Shown: positions 45,270-58,680, counted from the first letter of the stretch. The stretch: 64,000 bases of DNA from Stenotrophomonas sp. UBA2302 (GCA_002345545.1 DDVW01000074.1:42839-106838), one strand, 5' to 3'. Notes: generated by a model not told the origin, from the sequence alone. Numbers and translations are program-made.

Positions 45270-45763
45270 GTGTGCCGGGGTCGGCAGGCGCACCGATCCT
45301 GCGTCCCCTGCACGAGGGTGATCTGGATGCGGTGATGGAGATCGAGCTGCGCGCCTATCCGTATCCGTGGACCCGCGGCATTTTCCTGGACTGCCTGCGT
45401 GCCGGTTATCCGGGCCGGGTGCTGGAATCCATCGATGGCCTGGTCGGCTACGGCATGCTCAGCCTCGCCGCCGACGAGGCGCATGTATTGAATGTCTGTG
45501 TCGATCCGCGCCGCCAGTCGCATGGGTATGGCCGCCGCCTGCTACGCGAGCTGGTGCAACTGGCGCGCCAGCGGGGCGCGCTGCGGGTGTTTCTGGAAGT
45601 GCGGCCGTCCAATGCCCCGGCCATCGCACTGTATGAAAGCGAAGGGTTCAACGAGATCGGTCGCCGGCCGCGTTACTACCCGGCCGCCAACGGGCGCGAG
45701 GACGCGCTGGTGATGGCGGTGGAGCTGATGGCCGACGACATCGACACGATGCCGCCGCTGTAA
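45266..45763 (+). CDS. rimI: Ribosomal-protein S18 alanine N-acetyltransferase RimI
   Basis: This 165-residue GNAT enzyme has LNVCVDPRRQSHGYGRRLLREL (acetyl-CoA motif A, with R-x2-G-x-G/A form), VRPSNAPAIALYESEGFNEIGRRPRYY and GREDALVM, the RimI signature order. It acetylates the N-terminal alanine of ribosomal protein S18. ATG 45266 overlaps the holD stop (ATGA). Confidence 0.93.
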   Translation: MSVPGSAGAPILRPLHEGDLDAVMEIELRAYPYPWTRGIFLDCLRAGYPGRVLESIDGLVGYGMLSLAADEAHVLNVCVDPRRQSHGYGRRLLRELVQLARQRGALRVFLEVRPSNAPAIALYESEGFNEIGRRPRYYPAANGREDALVMAVELMADDIDTMPPL

Positions 45764-45769
45764 TGCAAA

Positions 45770-45787
45770 CGCCGCCCGGAGGCGGCG
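45770..45787. terminator. Hairpin between converging rimI and valS
   Basis: CGCCGCC (45770-45776) and GGCGGCG (45781-45787) form a 7-bp stem with loop CGGA, 7 bases after the rimI stop and 28 bases before the valS stop. The T-rich GTTTT comes 10 bases later, so efficiency is uncertain. Confidence 0.45.
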
Positions 45788-45814
45788 CCTGCATACCGTT
45801 TTGATGTCGTCTGC

Positions 45815-48655
<2,841 letters not shown>

Positions 48656-48689
48656 GCGGGGAAAACCGGAAAAAGGCGGGGAAGGGAGA

Positions 48690-48881
48690 TCAGCGGGCGC
48701 CGAGCGCGCGCTTGATCTTCTGGTCGGTGTGGTACTGGCTGACCGCGTAGGCGGCCCAGATGGCGGCGGGCAGCCAGCCGATCAGGGTCAGTTGCAGGAT
48801 CAGGCAGACGATGCCGGAAATGGGGCGGCCGATGGTGAAGAAGGCCAGCCACGGCAGCAGGATGGCGATCAGCAGTCGCAT
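48690..48881 (-). CDS. Pmp3/YqaE-family small membrane protein
   Basis: This 63-residue protein has two membrane helices ([20 protein letters not shown] and [21 protein letters not shown]), a pattern close to the Pmp3/UPF0057 stress-response family with its GWLPAAIWA...Y end. The start at 48881 gives the standard length; the frame extends upstream into holC. It is inserted between holC and valS, 10 bases after holC. The usual proposed role is membrane potential or ion stress tolerance. Confidence 0.82.
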   Translation of the reverse strand: MRLLIAILLPWLAFFTIGRPISGIVCLILQLTLIGWLPAAIWAAYAVSQYHTDQKIKRALGAR

Positions 48882-48891
48882 GGGTATCCCT

Positions 48892-49314
48892 TTACATGTC
48901 GTATTTGTTGAGCGTGTAGCCGGCGGCCTTGTACTGGCGCCAGCGCTCACGCAGCGGTTCGCGCGCGGTCGGATCGGCCGGCACCACTTCCAGCACGCGG
49001 TCGCAGCTGCCCAGGTAAGGCTCGTCGCGCAGGTTGATCACCAGCGGCCGCTGCGGCGCCTCGGCGCCCGGCGTGGCGATCAGCACGATGGCCTCCTCCT
49101 CGTCCACGTCCTCGCCGACGATCTGGTGCGGGATGTAGGCGTCCGGGTCGAACGACCACAGCAGCTCGTCCAGCTCCTCGGCCTGGGCCTGGTCACGGGC
49201 CAGCACCAGCGTGTACAGGCCGCCATCGTTGGCCTTGCGGGCCAGTTCGCACACCAGCTTCAGCGGCTCGGTGAGAAAACGCGGCTTGGCGATCAGGTAG
49301 AAGTCGGCGCGCAT
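48892..49314 (-). CDS. holC: DNA polymerase III chi subunit HolC
   Basis: This 140-residue protein starts MRADFYLIAKPRFL and has CELARKANDGGLYTLVLA, LLWSFDPDAYIPHQI and the ERWRQYKAAGYTLNKYD C-terminus, all typical of HolC. It binds single-strand-binding protein and, through HolD, the clamp loader. The partner gene holD appears 4 kb away in this window. I choose the ATG at 49314; the frame reads back through the inverted repeat upstream, which is unlikely to be coding. Confidence 0.93.
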   Translation of the reverse strand: MRADFYLIAKPRFLTEPLKLVCELARKANDGGLYTLVLARDQAQAEELDELLWSFDPDAYIPHQIVGEDVDEEEAIVLIATPGAEAPQRPLVINLRDEPYLGSCDRVLEVVPADPTAREPLRERWRQYKAAGYTLNKYDM

Positions 49315-49341
49315 CAGGTCATCGGGTAGGAGAGGGGAGGT

Positions 49342-49382
49342 GGGGTCAGAGTGGGTTTTCAGGAAAAACCCACTCTGACCCC
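49342..49382. repeat. Perfect 18-bp inverted repeat (REP-like hairpin) between pepA and holC
   Basis: GGGGTCAGAGTGGGTTTT (49342-49359) and its exact complement (49365-49382) flank a 5-base loop. I recall GGGGTCAGAGT-type hairpins as common dispersed elements in Xanthomonadaceae. It lies between pepA (ends 49401) and the holC start (49314), within the same transcript. Confidence 0.8.
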
Positions 49383-49400
49383 GGTTTCGCCGGTTTTGCC

Positions 49401-50873
49401 TTAAGCGAGGCGATCCAGCAGCCACTGGCTCAGCAGGCCGACCGGACGGCCGGTGGCCATGCCGCGCTTGCCTTCATCGCTGGCCACGCCGGCGATGTCC
49501 AGGTGCACCCAGCGCTGGCCTTCGGTGAAGCGCGACAGGAAGCAGCCGGCGGTGATCGCGCCACCCCAGCGGCCGCCGATGTTGTAGACGTCGGCGAAGG
49601 TCGAGTCCAGCATCGGCTGGTACTCGTCCCACAGCGGCAGGCGCCAGGCGCGGTCGAACACGTGCTCGCCGGCGGCCAGCAGTTCGTTGGCCAGATCGTC
49701 ATGCTTGCTCATCAGGCCGGCGGTCTGGTGGCCCAGCGCGACCATGCAGGCGCCGGTCAGGGTCGCCACGTCGATCAGCGCGGCCGGTTCGAAGCGCTGC
49801 GCGTAGGTCAGCGCATCGCACAGGATCAGGCGGCCTTCGGCGTCGGTGTTGCCCACTTCGATGGTCTTGCCCGACATCGAGGTGATCACATCCGACGGGC
49901 GATAGGCGTTGCCGTCGATGGCGTTCTCCACCGCCGGCACCACCACCACCAGGTTCAGCGGCAGCTTGGCGGTCACGGCGGCGACGAAGGTGCCGATCAC
50001 GTTGGCCGCACCGCACATGTCGTACTTCATTTCCTCGATGCCGCCCTGGGTCTTGAGGTTGACGCCGCCGGTATCGAAGGTGATGCCCTTGCCGACCAGC
50101 ACGTACGGCTTGGCGTCACCGCCGTTGTTCCACTTCAGCACCACCAGCTTCGGGCGGTTGGCCGAGCCGCGCGCCACCGACAGCAGCGAGCCCATGCCAA
50201 GCGCTTCCATCTGCGCCTCGTCGAGGATCTCGGCTTCGGCGCCACCATGTCCGGCGGCGAATTTGACCGAGGACTCGGCCAGATAGGCCGGGGTGCAGTA
50301 GTTCGGCGGCAGGTTGCCCAGCTCACGGGCGTATTCCACGCCGGCGGCAATGGCCTGGCCCTGCGCCAGCGCGGTGTCATCGCTGCCGGAGATCGCCAGC
50401 GTTTCCAGTCCCGGCGCTTCCGGCTTCTTCTTGCCCAGGGTGGCGGTGTAGCGATAGCTGGCGTGGTTGGCGGTGATCACCGCCTGGCGGATGTTCCACG
50501 CCGCATCGCGCTCCTTGACCGGCAGTTCTGCCAGGGTGAGCAGGGCGCTGCGGGTGGCGCCGCTCTTCAGGGCGCGGGCGGCGTCGCCAATGGCCTTGAG
50601 GTACTGGGCCACGCCGAACTTGGCCGGATCACCCAGGCCGATCACCAGCACGCGCGGGGCGGTAACGCCGGCCAGATCGTGCAGCAGGGAGGTGGTGCCG
50701 GTCTTGCCGTTGATGTCGCCACGCGCCAGCAGTGCCGAAATGCGGCCGGAGCAAGCGGTATCCAGCGCCTGTGCGGCCGGGGACAGCGACTTGTCGGAGA
50801 AGGCGCCAACGATGACGCAGTCAACCTCGGCGGAGGTTGCGGCGGCGTGGTTCAGGGTGAATTGCAGAGACAT
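49401..50873 (-). CDS. pepA: Leucyl aminopeptidase PepA (M17)
   Basis: This 490-residue M17 peptidase has the two-metal site motifs [15 protein letters not shown] and [14 protein letters not shown], and the C-terminal [13 protein letters not shown] motif ([10 protein letters not shown]). It removes N-terminal residues from peptides; in E. coli PepA also binds DNA for recombination and transcription control. It is divergent from lptF across 105 bp. Confidence 0.97.
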   Translation of the reverse strand: MSLQFTLNHAAATSAEVDCVIVGAFSDKSLSPAAQALDTACSGRISALLARGDINGKTGTTSLLHDLAGVTAPRVLVIGLGDPAKFGVAQYLKAIGDAARALKSGATRSALLTLAELPVKERDAAWNIRQAVITANHASYRYTATLGKKKPEAPGLETLAISGSDDTALAQGQAIAAGVEYARELGNLPPNYCTPAYLAESSVKFAAGHGGAEAEILDEAQMEALGMGSLLSVARGSANRPKLVVLKWNNGGDAKPYVLVGKGITFDTGGVNLKTQGGIEEMKYDMCGAANVIGTFVAAVTAKLPLNLVVVVPAVENAIDGNAYRPSDVITSMSGKTIEVGNTDAEGRLILCDALTYAQRFEPAALIDVATLTGACMVALGHQTAGLMSKHDDLANELLAAGEHVFDRAWRLPLWDEYQPMLDSTFADVYNIGGRWGGAITAGCFLSRFTEGQRWVHLDIAGVASDEGKRGMATGRPVGLLSQWLLDRLA

Positions 50874-50978
50874 TGATCAGATTCCGTTGCCAAATCCGTA
50901 CAATCGCGGTCGATTCGTGCCCGGCCATCGTGGCCGGGTACACCGCGGACGAAACCGAGAGTTTAAACCACCGACCCC

Positions 50979-52061
50979 ATGGCGAAGCTTGACCGCTACC
51001 TGCTGAGTGACTTCATCCAGAGCTTTCTGGCCACTTTGACCGTTCTGCTGGTGGTGAGTGTCGGCGGGGTGCTGGTGGACATCCTCGGCCGTATCGCTGA
51101 TGGCCGCATGCCCGCCGGGCTGCTGCTGTCGCAGCTGGGCCTGCAGTTCATCGCCTACCTGCCGATCATCCTGCCGCTGGCGCTGATGCTGGGCCTGGCG
51201 CTGGCGATCGCGCGGCTGTACCGCGATTCGGAGATGGCGGTGCTGACCGCCATCGGCGTCGGTCCGAAACGGCTGCTCAAGCCGATCCTGCTGCTGGTGA
51301 TGCCGGTGGTGCTGCTGGTGGGGATGTGCTCGTTGTGGCTGGGACCGTGGGCCGGGCGGACCGCCGATGCGATGGTGGAAAACGCCAGCCGCTCGATGGT
51401 GGTGGCCGGGCTGGAGCCGGGGCAGTTCACCCCGCTGCCGGGCGGCGGCATCGTCTACCTGGCCTCGCTCAGCGAGGACGGGACGCGGATGGGCAAGGTG
51501 TTCATGCAGCGGCAGAAGGACGGCCGCATCGACGTGGTATCGGCCAATCACGGCTCGATGTTCTTCGAGGGTGAGCGGCGGCGCTTCCTGCGGCTGGAGG
51601 ATGGCTACCGCGTCGAAGGCCCGGAGAACGGCGAGCTGGACTACCGCCTGATGCGTTACGCCAGCAACGAGGTCGCCTTGCCCGACCGTGATGAGCCGCG
51701 TGACCAGGACGATCCGGAGATGCTGCCGACCCTGCGACTGCTCGGTGATGACCGCCCGGAGGCGCGGGCGCAGCTGCATGCACGCATCACCCCGCCGCTG
51801 CTGGCGCTGGCATTCGCGCTGCTGACCCTGCCGCTGGCCCGCAGTGCGCCACGGCAACAGCGTTACGGCAGCATCATGCTGGCCTTCCTGGCCTACGTGG
51901 TGGGGGTCAGTCTGATGATCAGCGGCCAGCAGTGGCTGGCCACCGGCAAGCTGCCGCTGCAGGCGGGGCTGTGGTGGCTGAGCCTGCCGCTGCTCGGGCT
52001 GGCGCTGTGGCTGTATTTCCGTGACGGCCAGCTGTCGCGTCGGCGGAGGACGGCGGCATGA
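50979..52061 (+). CDS. lptF: LPS export permease LptF
   Basis: This 360-residue YjgP/YjgQ-family permease has three N-terminal membrane helices, a periplasmic beta-jellyroll region of about 130 residues (FTPLPGGGIVYLASLS, FFEGERRRFLRLEDGYRVEG) and three C-terminal helices. It extracts LPS from the inner membrane with LptB and LptG. Upstream, TTGATC (50874) and TACAAT (50899) with 19-bp spacing form a weak promoter candidate. It overlaps lptG by 4 bases. Confidence 0.96.
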   Translation: MAKLDRYLLSDFIQSFLATLTVLLVVSVGGVLVDILGRIADGRMPAGLLLSQLGLQFIAYLPIILPLALMLGLALAIARLYRDSEMAVLTAIGVGPKRLLKPILLLVMPVVLLVGMCSLWLGPWAGRTADAMVENASRSMVVAGLEPGQFTPLPGGGIVYLASLSEDGTRMGKVFMQRQKDGRIDVVSANHGSMFFEGERRRFLRLEDGYRVEGPENGELDYRLMRYASNEVALPDRDEPRDQDDPEMLPTLRLLGDDRPEARAQLHARITPPLLALAFALLTLPLARSAPRQQRYGSIMLAFLAYVVGVSLMISGQQWLATGKLPLQAGLWWLSLPLLGLALWLYFRDGQLSRRRRTAA

Positions 52062-53161
52062 AGCTGACACCGCGTATCCACGATCTGTACATCGGCCGCA
52101 CCGTGCTGTTGACGGTGCTGGTGGTCTGGATGGTGCTGCTGGGGCTCGATGCCACCCTGGCGCTTTCCGGCGAGGCCAAGAACATCGGCACCGGCAGCTA
52201 TACCTTCGGCCATGCGGTGGCCTGGGCCGCCTACACCGTGCCACGCCGCGCCTACACGCTGTTTCCGATGGCGGCGGTGATCGGTGCGCTGATGGGGCTG
52301 GGACAACTGGCCGCGACCTCGGAATTGACCGCGTTGCGTGCGCTGGGGCTGTCGCGGCGGCGGATCGCGGTATCGGTGGCGATCGCGTTGTCGCTGCTGA
52401 CCGTGGTGATGGTGGTCAATGGCGAAACGCTGTCGCCGTGGGCGCAGAACCGCGCCGATGTGCTGAAAAACAGTGCGCGCTGGAATACCGATATGGCGAT
52501 GGCCCGCTATTCCGGCCTGTGGGCGCGTGAGGGCGACAGCTTCCTGAACGCACAGACCGGCGAGGAGCAGCTGACCAGTGATGGCGGCACCCGGCTGGTG
52601 CTGCACGACGTGCGCCTGTATCAGCTGGACCCGGATGGGCGGCTGGAAACGCTGACCCACGCGCAGAGTGCACGCCACGACGCCGATGGCTGGGTGCTGG
52701 AAAACGTGCGGCATGACCACTTCGGCGAGCGTTCGGTCACGCGGACAACGGCTGAGAGCGAACCGTGGGACTCCCGGCTCGACGCGACCGCGCTGGCGGC
52801 CGGATTGGCCAAGCCGCGCAACCTGTCCGTGGCCGAATTGCGCACCAGCATCGAATACCGCCGCCGCAACGGGCTGGATGCGCGCGACTACGAGGACACC
52901 TACTGGGGCCGCTGGTTCTATCCGTTGAATGTGCTGGCGCTGTGCCTGGCGGCGGTACCGTTCGCCTTCGGCTCGCTGCGCAGCGGCGGCATGGGCAAGC
53001 GCCTGTTCATCGGCATGCTGTTCGCGCTGGGTTTCCTGCTGCTGCAGATGTTCTTCAGCCGCATGGCCGGCGCGCTCAAGTTCGACTACCGCATCGCCTA
53101 TGCGTTGCCGCCGGTGTTGATGCTGCTGATCTCCCACTGGCTGTTCCGCCGCCGTCGATAG
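52058..53161 (+). CDS. lptG: LPS export permease LptG
   Basis: This 367-residue partner of LptF has the same layout: membrane helices near residues 15-35, 60-85 and 100-120, a jellyroll domain and three C-terminal helices with YWGRWFYPLNVLALCL. Together with LptB they pass LPS to LptC and the bridge to the outer membrane. It starts inside the lptF stop (ATGA) and ends 14 bases before a convergent gene. Confidence 0.96.
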   Translation: MKLTPRIHDLYIGRTVLLTVLVVWMVLLGLDATLALSGEAKNIGTGSYTFGHAVAWAAYTVPRRAYTLFPMAAVIGALMGLGQLAATSELTALRALGLSRRRIAVSVAIALSLLTVVMVVNGETLSPWAQNRADVLKNSARWNTDMAMARYSGLWAREGDSFLNAQTGEEQLTSDGGTRLVLHDVRLYQLDPDGRLETLTHAQSARHDADGWVLENVRHDHFGERSVTRTTAESEPWDSRLDATALAAGLAKPRNLSVAELRTSIEYRRRNGLDARDYEDTYWGRWFYPLNVLALCLAAVPFAFGSLRSGGMGKRLFIGMLFALGFLLLQMFFSRMAGALKFDYRIAYALPPVLMLLISHWLFRRRR

Positions 53162-53175
53162 CGGCGGCGGTCGGG

Positions 53176-53640
53176 CTACTGCTTGGGCACAAACACCAGC
53201 CGGGTACCGCTGAGGCGGTCGTGCAGCGTGCGCCGCTCCGGATCGAACAGCGCCCACCAGAAGCCCAGTCCTGCACAGGCCAGTGACAGGGTGGCAAGCA
53301 CGTAGCGCTTCCACAGCTGCGCCATGGAGGGGGTGCCGTTGTCAGCGCGCAGGTGCAGCCGCCAGGGGCGCATGCCCAGCGTCTGGCCGCCGTAGCGCCA
53401 GCTGAGCGTCGCGTAGACGCCGGTGCTGGCCCAGCACGCCAGCCACAGCAGCCATTGCAAGGCGCTGAGCGGTGCGATGTTTTCCCGGGGCGGATGACCG
53501 GCAACGGTGTAGGCGACGGTGAACAGCGCCGACACCAGCATCCACAGGGCGAGGGCGGGCCAGAAGTCGTAGAACAGCGCAGCCAGCCGGCGCAGCAGCA
53601 GGGTGGGCGGGCGATTGCGGGGGGAGGTCGGTGCGGTCAT
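53176..53640 (-). CDS. RDD-domain membrane protein
   Basis: This 154-residue protein opens with an RDD-type motif (LLRRLAALFYDFWPALALWML), has two or three further hydrophobic segments, and contains YGGQTLGMRPWRLHLRADNG and DPERRTLHDRLSGTRLV, the usual RDD layout. No precise function is established for this type. The start at 53640 (MTAPTSPRNRPP) is chosen because the upstream extension has no membrane or domain character. Neighbouring lptG is convergent. Confidence 0.8.
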   Translation of the reverse strand: MTAPTSPRNRPPTLLLRRLAALFYDFWPALALWMLVSALFTVAYTVAGHPPRENIAPLSALQWLLWLACWASTGVYATLSWRYGGQTLGMRPWRLHLRADNGTPSMAQLWKRYVLATLSLACAGLGFWWALFDPERRTLHDRLSGTRLVFVPKQ

Positions 53641-53849
53641 CGGGAAAGCATAAAGGCTGGCGCTCGCCGGGTGGATGGCGCACGTCGCAGGCACCGGATG
53701 TCGCCAGGTGGCGACAAGCCGTCTCCGTAGCGGTGCCGCCAGATGCACGGGAGCGCCTGCGTCTGCCATCTGGCCGGTGATCCCGCGGACGGTGCCGGTG
53801 CCGGGGTGTGCGAGAATCCCCGGGTTTTCCGTCTGCACCTGGACCCTAC

Positions 53850-54641
53850 ATGCAACGAATCGTCATTGCCGCGCTGCTGGGCGCGATCAGCCTCTCCGCC
53901 TGCGCCCAGCCGGCGTCGCCTGCCGCGACCACGGTCGCCACTTCGGCCACGGCGGCAGCGCCGGTGTCTGAAGACGCCGCCGCCAAGCGGGTGCGCGATG
54001 CGCTCAAGCAGCTGGACCCGAATTTCAATCCCGATTACGTCGGTGCCGCGCCGTTTCCGGGATTCCGGGAAGTCATCGTGTCCGGGCAGGTGATGTACGT
54101 CAGCGACGATGGCCGCTTCCTGATGCAGTCCCAGCCCTATGACATCGAAAAGCGCGGAATGGCCACCAGCGAAGGCCTGCTGGCGTACCGTCGCAAGCTG
54201 CTGGCCACGCTCCCGCACGCGGACCGGATCGTGTTCGCGCCGCCGAACGCCAGGCACACCATCAGTGTGTTCACTGATATCGAGTGCGGCTACTGCCGCA
54301 AGCTGCATCAGGACATCGCCGAACTCAACCGCAACGGCATCGCCGTGGAATACTTGGCGTTCCCGCGCATGGGCCTGGGCAGCAAGGACTACACCGACAT
54401 GGTCTCGGTGTGGTGTGCGAGCGACCGCAAGGCCGCGATGACCGCCGCCAAGGGCGGTGCCGCACCGGCGGCGAAGAACTGCACCAATCCGGTGGCGATG
54501 CAGTACACGGTGGGCCAGCAGCTGGGAATCAACGGCACGCCGGCGATTTTCGCTGCAGATGGCAGCCAGCTGGGCGGTTATCTGCCGCCGGCACAGATCA
54601 AGGCCGCGCTGGACCGGCTGCCGGCAGGGGGCGCCCGCTGA
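53850..54641 (+). CDS. dsbC: DsbC/DsbG-like thiol:disulfide interchange protein, probable lipoprotein
   Basis: This 263-residue periplasmic protein has the redox motif CGYC (in FTDIECGYCRKLHQDI) and the cis-proline loop GTPAIF, with an N-terminal dimerisation-like domain (YVGAAPFPGFREVIVSGQVMYVSDDGRFLM). The signal ends LGAISLSACAQP, a good lipobox with Cys at residue 18, so it may be lipid-anchored, unlike E. coli DsbC. It should isomerise wrong disulfides, for example in Xps-secreted enzymes. The ATG at 53850 yields the signal peptide; the longer frame does not. The 209 bp upstream show no other gene. Confidence 0.88.
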   Translation: MQRIVIAALLGAISLSACAQPASPAATTVATSATAAAPVSEDAAAKRVRDALKQLDPNFNPDYVGAAPFPGFREVIVSGQVMYVSDDGRFLMQSQPYDIEKRGMATSEGLLAYRRKLLATLPHADRIVFAPPNARHTISVFTDIECGYCRKLHQDIAELNRNGIAVEYLAFPRMGLGSKDYTDMVSVWCASDRKAAMTAAKGGAAPAAKNCTNPVAMQYTVGQQLGINGTPAIFAADGSQLGGYLPPAQIKAALDRLPAGGAR

Positions 54642-54775
54642 GGCGGAAACCGCGGTGCCAAAGGCCGCCGTTCCCACCGCGGGGGCGGCGGCCGGGTCAA
54701 TGAGCGCCGGAGGAGCCGGGCGGGCGCCGGCTCCGGTACAATTGCGGGCCCGATTCCCACCATGGTCTCCCGGAC

Positions 54776-57700
54776 ATGATCGTCCTCGAGGGCGCAGCTG
54801 CCCTTTCGTCGTTCCGCCGCGAACGTCTTGAATCCCGCCTGCAGTCCATCGCCGCCGATCTGCGTATCACCGGTGCATGGCACGTCTACTTCACCCAAGC
54901 CGCCGATGCCGGCGCGGTCGACCGGGAAACGCTCGGTCGCATCCTGCAGGGCCAGCCCCAGGCCAGCGAACGTGCCGATGGCGCGGTGTCGCGCTATGTG
55001 GTGCCCCGGCTGGGCACGCTGTCGCCGTGGTCGAGCAAGGCCACCGAGCTGGTGCGTGGCGCCGGTCTGGCGATCGAGCGCGTCGAGCGCGGCACCCGCA
55101 TCGACCTGGCCGGCTGGCCGTCCGATCCGGCACAGCAGGCCGCCGTGGCCAAGCTGCTGCACGACCCGATGACGCAGTCGCTGCTGGCCGAGATCGACCA
55201 GGCGCAGGCACTGTTCAGCCACCCGGCGCGTGGTGCGCTGGAGCGGATCGCGCTGGCGGATCTGGAAGATGCCAACAGGCGCCTGGGTCTGGCGCTGGCC
55301 GATGACGAGATCGACTACCTGCGCCAGCGGTATGGCGAGCTGGGCCGCGATCCGTCCGATGTCGAACTGATGATGTTCGCGCAGGCCAATTCCGAGCACT
55401 GCCGCCACAAGATCTTCAACGCCAGCTGGACCATCGACGGGCAGGAGCAGGACCGCTCGCTGTTCAAGATGATCAAGCACACCCACCAGCAGACCCCGCA
55501 GCACACGTTGAGCGCGTACAGCGACAACGCCGCGGTGATCGCCGGTGAGCCGGCCGCGCGTTATCGCCCGGATCCGGCCAGCGGGCAGTACCGCAGCGAG
55601 GCGGTGGTGCCCAGCGCGTTCCAGATCAAGGTGGAAACCCACAACCATCCGACCGCGATCGCGCCGTTCCCGGGCGCGGCGACCGGTGCCGGTGGCGAGA
55701 TCCGCGACGAAGGCGCGACCGGCCGTGGCGGCAAGCCCAAGGCCGGCCTGACCGGCTTCTCGGTCTCGCACCTGCGCATTCCGACTTTGCCGCAGCCGTG
55801 GGAAGCGCCGCGCGCGCTGAACCCGCGCATGGCGCCGGCGCTGGAGATCATGCTCGATGGTCCGCTGGGTGGTGCCGCGTTCAACAACGAATTCGGCCGT
55901 CCGAACCTGCTGGGCTATTTCCGCAGCTTCGAACTTCCGGAAGGCGATATCACCCGCGCCTACGACAAGCCGATCATGCTGGCCGGCGGGCTTGGTGCGA
56001 TCGACCGCGTGCAGGTGGACAAGCTGCAGCTGCGCGATGGCGATGCGGTCATCGTGCTCGGTGGCCCGGCGATGCTGATCGGCCTGGGCGGCGGTGCGGC
56101 CTCATCGGTCGCTTCGGGCGAGAGCGCCGAGGACCTGGATTTCGCCAGCGTGCAGCGCGAAAACCCGGAAATGGAACGCCGCTGCCAGGAAGTGATCGAC
56201 CGCTGTGTGGCGATGGGCGCCGACAACCCGATCAAATTCTTCCACGACGTCGGCGCCGGTGGCCTGTCCAACGCCATTCCGGAACTGCTGCACGACTCCA
56301 GGGTCGGCGGCGTGATCGACCTGGGCAAGGTGCCGACCGACGATCCGTCACTGTCGCCGCTGGAACTGTGGTGCAACGAGTCGCAGGAACGCTATGTACT
56401 GGGCGTGGCGCAGGAACGGCTGGCCGAGTTCGCCGCGATCTGCGCGCGCGAGCGCTGCCCGTTTGCTGCGGTTGGCATTGCCACCACGGCAGAACATCTG
56501 GTGGTCGCCTACGGTGCCACGCCGGGCAACATCCCGGCCGATGCGCCGATCGACCTGCCGATGGACGTGCTGTTCGGCAAGGCGCCGAAGATGCATCGCG
56601 ACACCACGCACCCGCCCGCGCCGCGCTGGCCGCAGCTGAAGACCGCCGGCATCGACCTACGCGAAGCGGGCCTGCGCGTGCTGGCGCATCCGACGGTGGC
56701 ATCGAAGAACTTCCTGGTGACCATCGGCGATCGCAGCGTCGGCGGTCTGACCGCACGCGAGCAGATGATCGGCCCGTGGCAGCTGCCGATGGCCGATGTC
56801 GCCATCACCCTGGCCGGATTCGACACCTATGCCGGTGAGGCGATGGCGCTGGGTGAGCGCACGCCGCTGGCGCTGCTCAACGCCGCCGCCTCGGCACGCA
56901 TGGCCGTCGGTGAGGCCATCACCAACCTGTGCGCCGCGCCGGTGCTGTCGCTGGAGACGGTCAAGCTGTCGGCCAACTGGATGGCCGCCTGCGGCCACGA
57001 CGGCGAGGACGCGCTGCTGTACGACGCGGTCAAGGCGGTGGGCATGGAGCTGTGCCCGCAGCTGGATATCAGCATCCCGGTGGGCAAGGACTCGCTGTCG
57101 ATGCAGGCGCAGTGGCAGGCCGGCGGCAAGACCGAAAAGTCGGTGTCGCCGGTGTCGCTGGTGATCAGCGCGTTCGCGCCCGTCCGCGACGCACGTCAGC
57201 AGCTGACCCCGCTGCTCGACCGCGAAACCGACAGCGAGCTGTGGCTGATCGGGCTGGGCGCCGGCAAGCAGCGCATGGGTGGTTCGATCCTGGTGCAGAC
57301 CCAGGCCGACCACAGCGCATTGCCGGCCTTCGGCGGCGAAGTGCCGGACCTGGACGACCCGCAGCGCCTGCGCGCCTTCTTCGAACTGATCAACGATGCC
57401 CGTGAGGCCGGCCTGCTGCTGGCCTACCACGACCGCAGCGACGGTGGCGCGTTCGCCACCCTGTGCGAGATGGCGTTCGCCTCGCGACTGGGCCTGGACA
57501 TCGTGCTCGATGCCTGGGGCGATGACCCGTTCCGCAGCCTGTTCAACGAGGAATTGGGCGCGGTGGTGCAGATCGCCAGGGAAGACCGCGCCGCGTTTGC
57601 CGATCTGGTCGAACGCCACGCGCTGACCGAATGTGCGCAGCGCATCGCCCGGCCGAGCACCGCGCCGGTGGTGCGTGTGCAGCTCGACGGCCAGAGCCTG

Positions 57701-58657
57701 GTGGAATGGCGCTGGGAAGAACTGTTCGACGCCTGGTGGTCGGTGACCCATGCGATGCAGAAGCTGCGTGACAACCCGGAAATGGCCGACCTGGAGCGGG
57801 CCATCGCGCGTGATTTCAACGCACCGGGGCTGAAGCCGAAGCTGACGTTCGATCCGGCTGATGATGTGGCTGCGCCGTACATGGCTGCCGGCACCCGCCC
57901 GAAGGTGGCGATCCTGCGCGAGCAGGGTGTCAACGGCCAGATCGAGATGGCCAACATCTTCGAACGCGCCGGTTTCGACGCCTTCGATGTGCACATGAGC
58001 GACCTGATCGAAGGCCGCGTGCAGCTGTCCGACTTCCGTGGCATCGCCGCTTGCGGTGGCTTCAGCTACGGCGACGTGCTCGGTGCCGGCCGTGGCTGGG
58101 CGACCTCGATCCTCGAGCGTCCGGCGCTGCGCGAGGCGTTCGCCACGTTCTTCGCCCGCCCGGATACGTTCGCGCTGGGTGTGTGCAACGGCTGCCAGAT
58201 GATGAGCCAGCTCAAGGACATCATCCCCGGCGCAACGCACTGGCCGAAGTTCCTGCGCAACGCCAGCGAGCAGTTCGAGGCGCGTACCGCACTGCTGGAA
58301 GTGCAGGAGTCGCCATCGATCCTGCTGCGCGGCATGGCCGGCTCGCGCCTGCCGGTGGCGGTGGCGCACGGCGAGGGCCGTGCCGCGTTCGACAGCGCCG
58401 CCGACCAGGCCGCAGCCAGCATCGCGCTGCGTTACGTCGATGGCGATGGCAAGGTGGCCACGCAGTACCCGCTCAACCCGAACGGTTCGCCCGACGGGAT
58501 CACCGGGCTGACCACCACCGATGGCCGCGTCACCATTCTGATGCCGCATCCGGAGCGCACCCCGCGCACGATCAACCTGAGCTGGGTGCCGTCCAGCTGG
58601 GGCGAGGATTCGCCGTGGCTGCGCATGGTCCGCAATGCGCGGGTGTGGTGCGGCTGA
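54776..58657 (+). CDS. purL: Phosphoribosylformylglycinamidine synthase PurL (large, single-chain)
   Basis: This 1293-residue enzyme converts FGAR to FGAM in purine synthesis. Modules in order are an N-terminal domain, a linker ([20 protein letters not shown]), two repeated ATP-binding/AIR-synthetase-like domains ([27 protein letters not shown]) and a C-terminal glutaminase domain from about residue 1040 with the nucleophile in [10 protein letters not shown] and the His-Glu of PHPERTPR. Length matches the gammaproteobacterial single-chain form. ATG 54776 gives the family N-terminus. No overlapping neighbour; 134 bp upstream separate it from the DsbC-like gene. Confidence 0.98.
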   Translation: MIVLEGAAALSSFRRERLESRLQSIAADLRITGAWHVYFTQAADAGAVDRETLGRILQGQPQASERADGAVSRYVVPRLGTLSPWSSKATELVRGAGLAIERVERGTRIDLAGWPSDPAQQAAVAKLLHDPMTQSLLAEIDQAQALFSHPARGALERIALADLEDANRRLGLALADDEIDYLRQRYGELGRDPSDVELMMFAQANSEHCRHKIFNASWTIDGQEQDRSLFKMIKHTHQQTPQHTLSAYSDNAAVIAGEPAARYRPDPASGQYRSEAVVPSAFQIKVETHNHPTAIAPFPGAATGAGGEIRDEGATGRGGKPKAGLTGFSVSHLRIPTLPQPWEAPRALNPRMAPALEIMLDGPLGGAAFNNEFGRPNLLGYFRSFELPEGDITRAYDKPIMLAGGLGAIDRVQVDKLQLRDGDAVIVLGGPAMLIGLGGGAASSVASGESAEDLDFASVQRENPEMERRCQEVIDRCVAMGADNPIKFFHDVGAGGLSNAIPELLHDSRVGGVIDLGKVPTDDPSLSPLELWCNESQERYVLGVAQERLAEFAAICARERCPFAAVGIATTAEHLVVAYGATPGNIPADAPIDLPMDVLFGKAPKMHRDTTHPPAPRWPQLKTAGIDLREAGLRVLAHPTVASKNFLVTIGDRSVGGLTAREQMIGPWQLPMADVAITLAGFDTYAGEAMALGERTPLALLNAAASARMAVGEAITNLCAAPVLSLETVKLSANWMAACGHDGEDALLYDAVKAVGMELCPQLDISIPVGKDSLSMQAQWQAGGKTEKSVSPVSLVISAFAPVRDARQQLTPLLDRETDSELWLIGLGAGKQRMGGSILVQTQADHSALPAFGGEVPDLDDPQRLRAFFELINDAREAGLLLAYHDRSDGGAFATLCEMAFASRLGLDIVLDAWGDDPFRSLFNEELGAVVQIAREDRAAFADLVERHALTECAQRIARPSTAPVVRVQLDGQSLVEWRWEELFDAWWSVTHAMQKLRDNPEMADLERAIARDFNAPGLKPKLTFDPADDVAAPYMAAGTRPKVAILREQGVNGQIEMANIFERAGFDAFDVHMSDLIEGRVQLSDFRGIAACGGFSYGDVLGAGRGWATSILERPALREAFATFFARPDTFALGVCNGCQMMSQLKDIIPGATHWPKFLRNASEQFEARTALLEVQESPSILLRGMAGSRLPVAVAHGEGRAAFDSAADQAAASIALRYVDGDGKVATQYPLNPNGSPDGITGLTTTDGRVTILMPHPERTPRTINLSWVPSSWGEDSPWLRMVRNARVWCG

Positions 58658-58680
58658 GCCGCACCAACAGCAACATCACC

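Noticed and set aside
56657..58549. 630-codon minus-strand frame opposite purL
   Set aside because: Same reason: antisense shadow of purL with low-complexity His/Arg/Gln sequence and no start signals.
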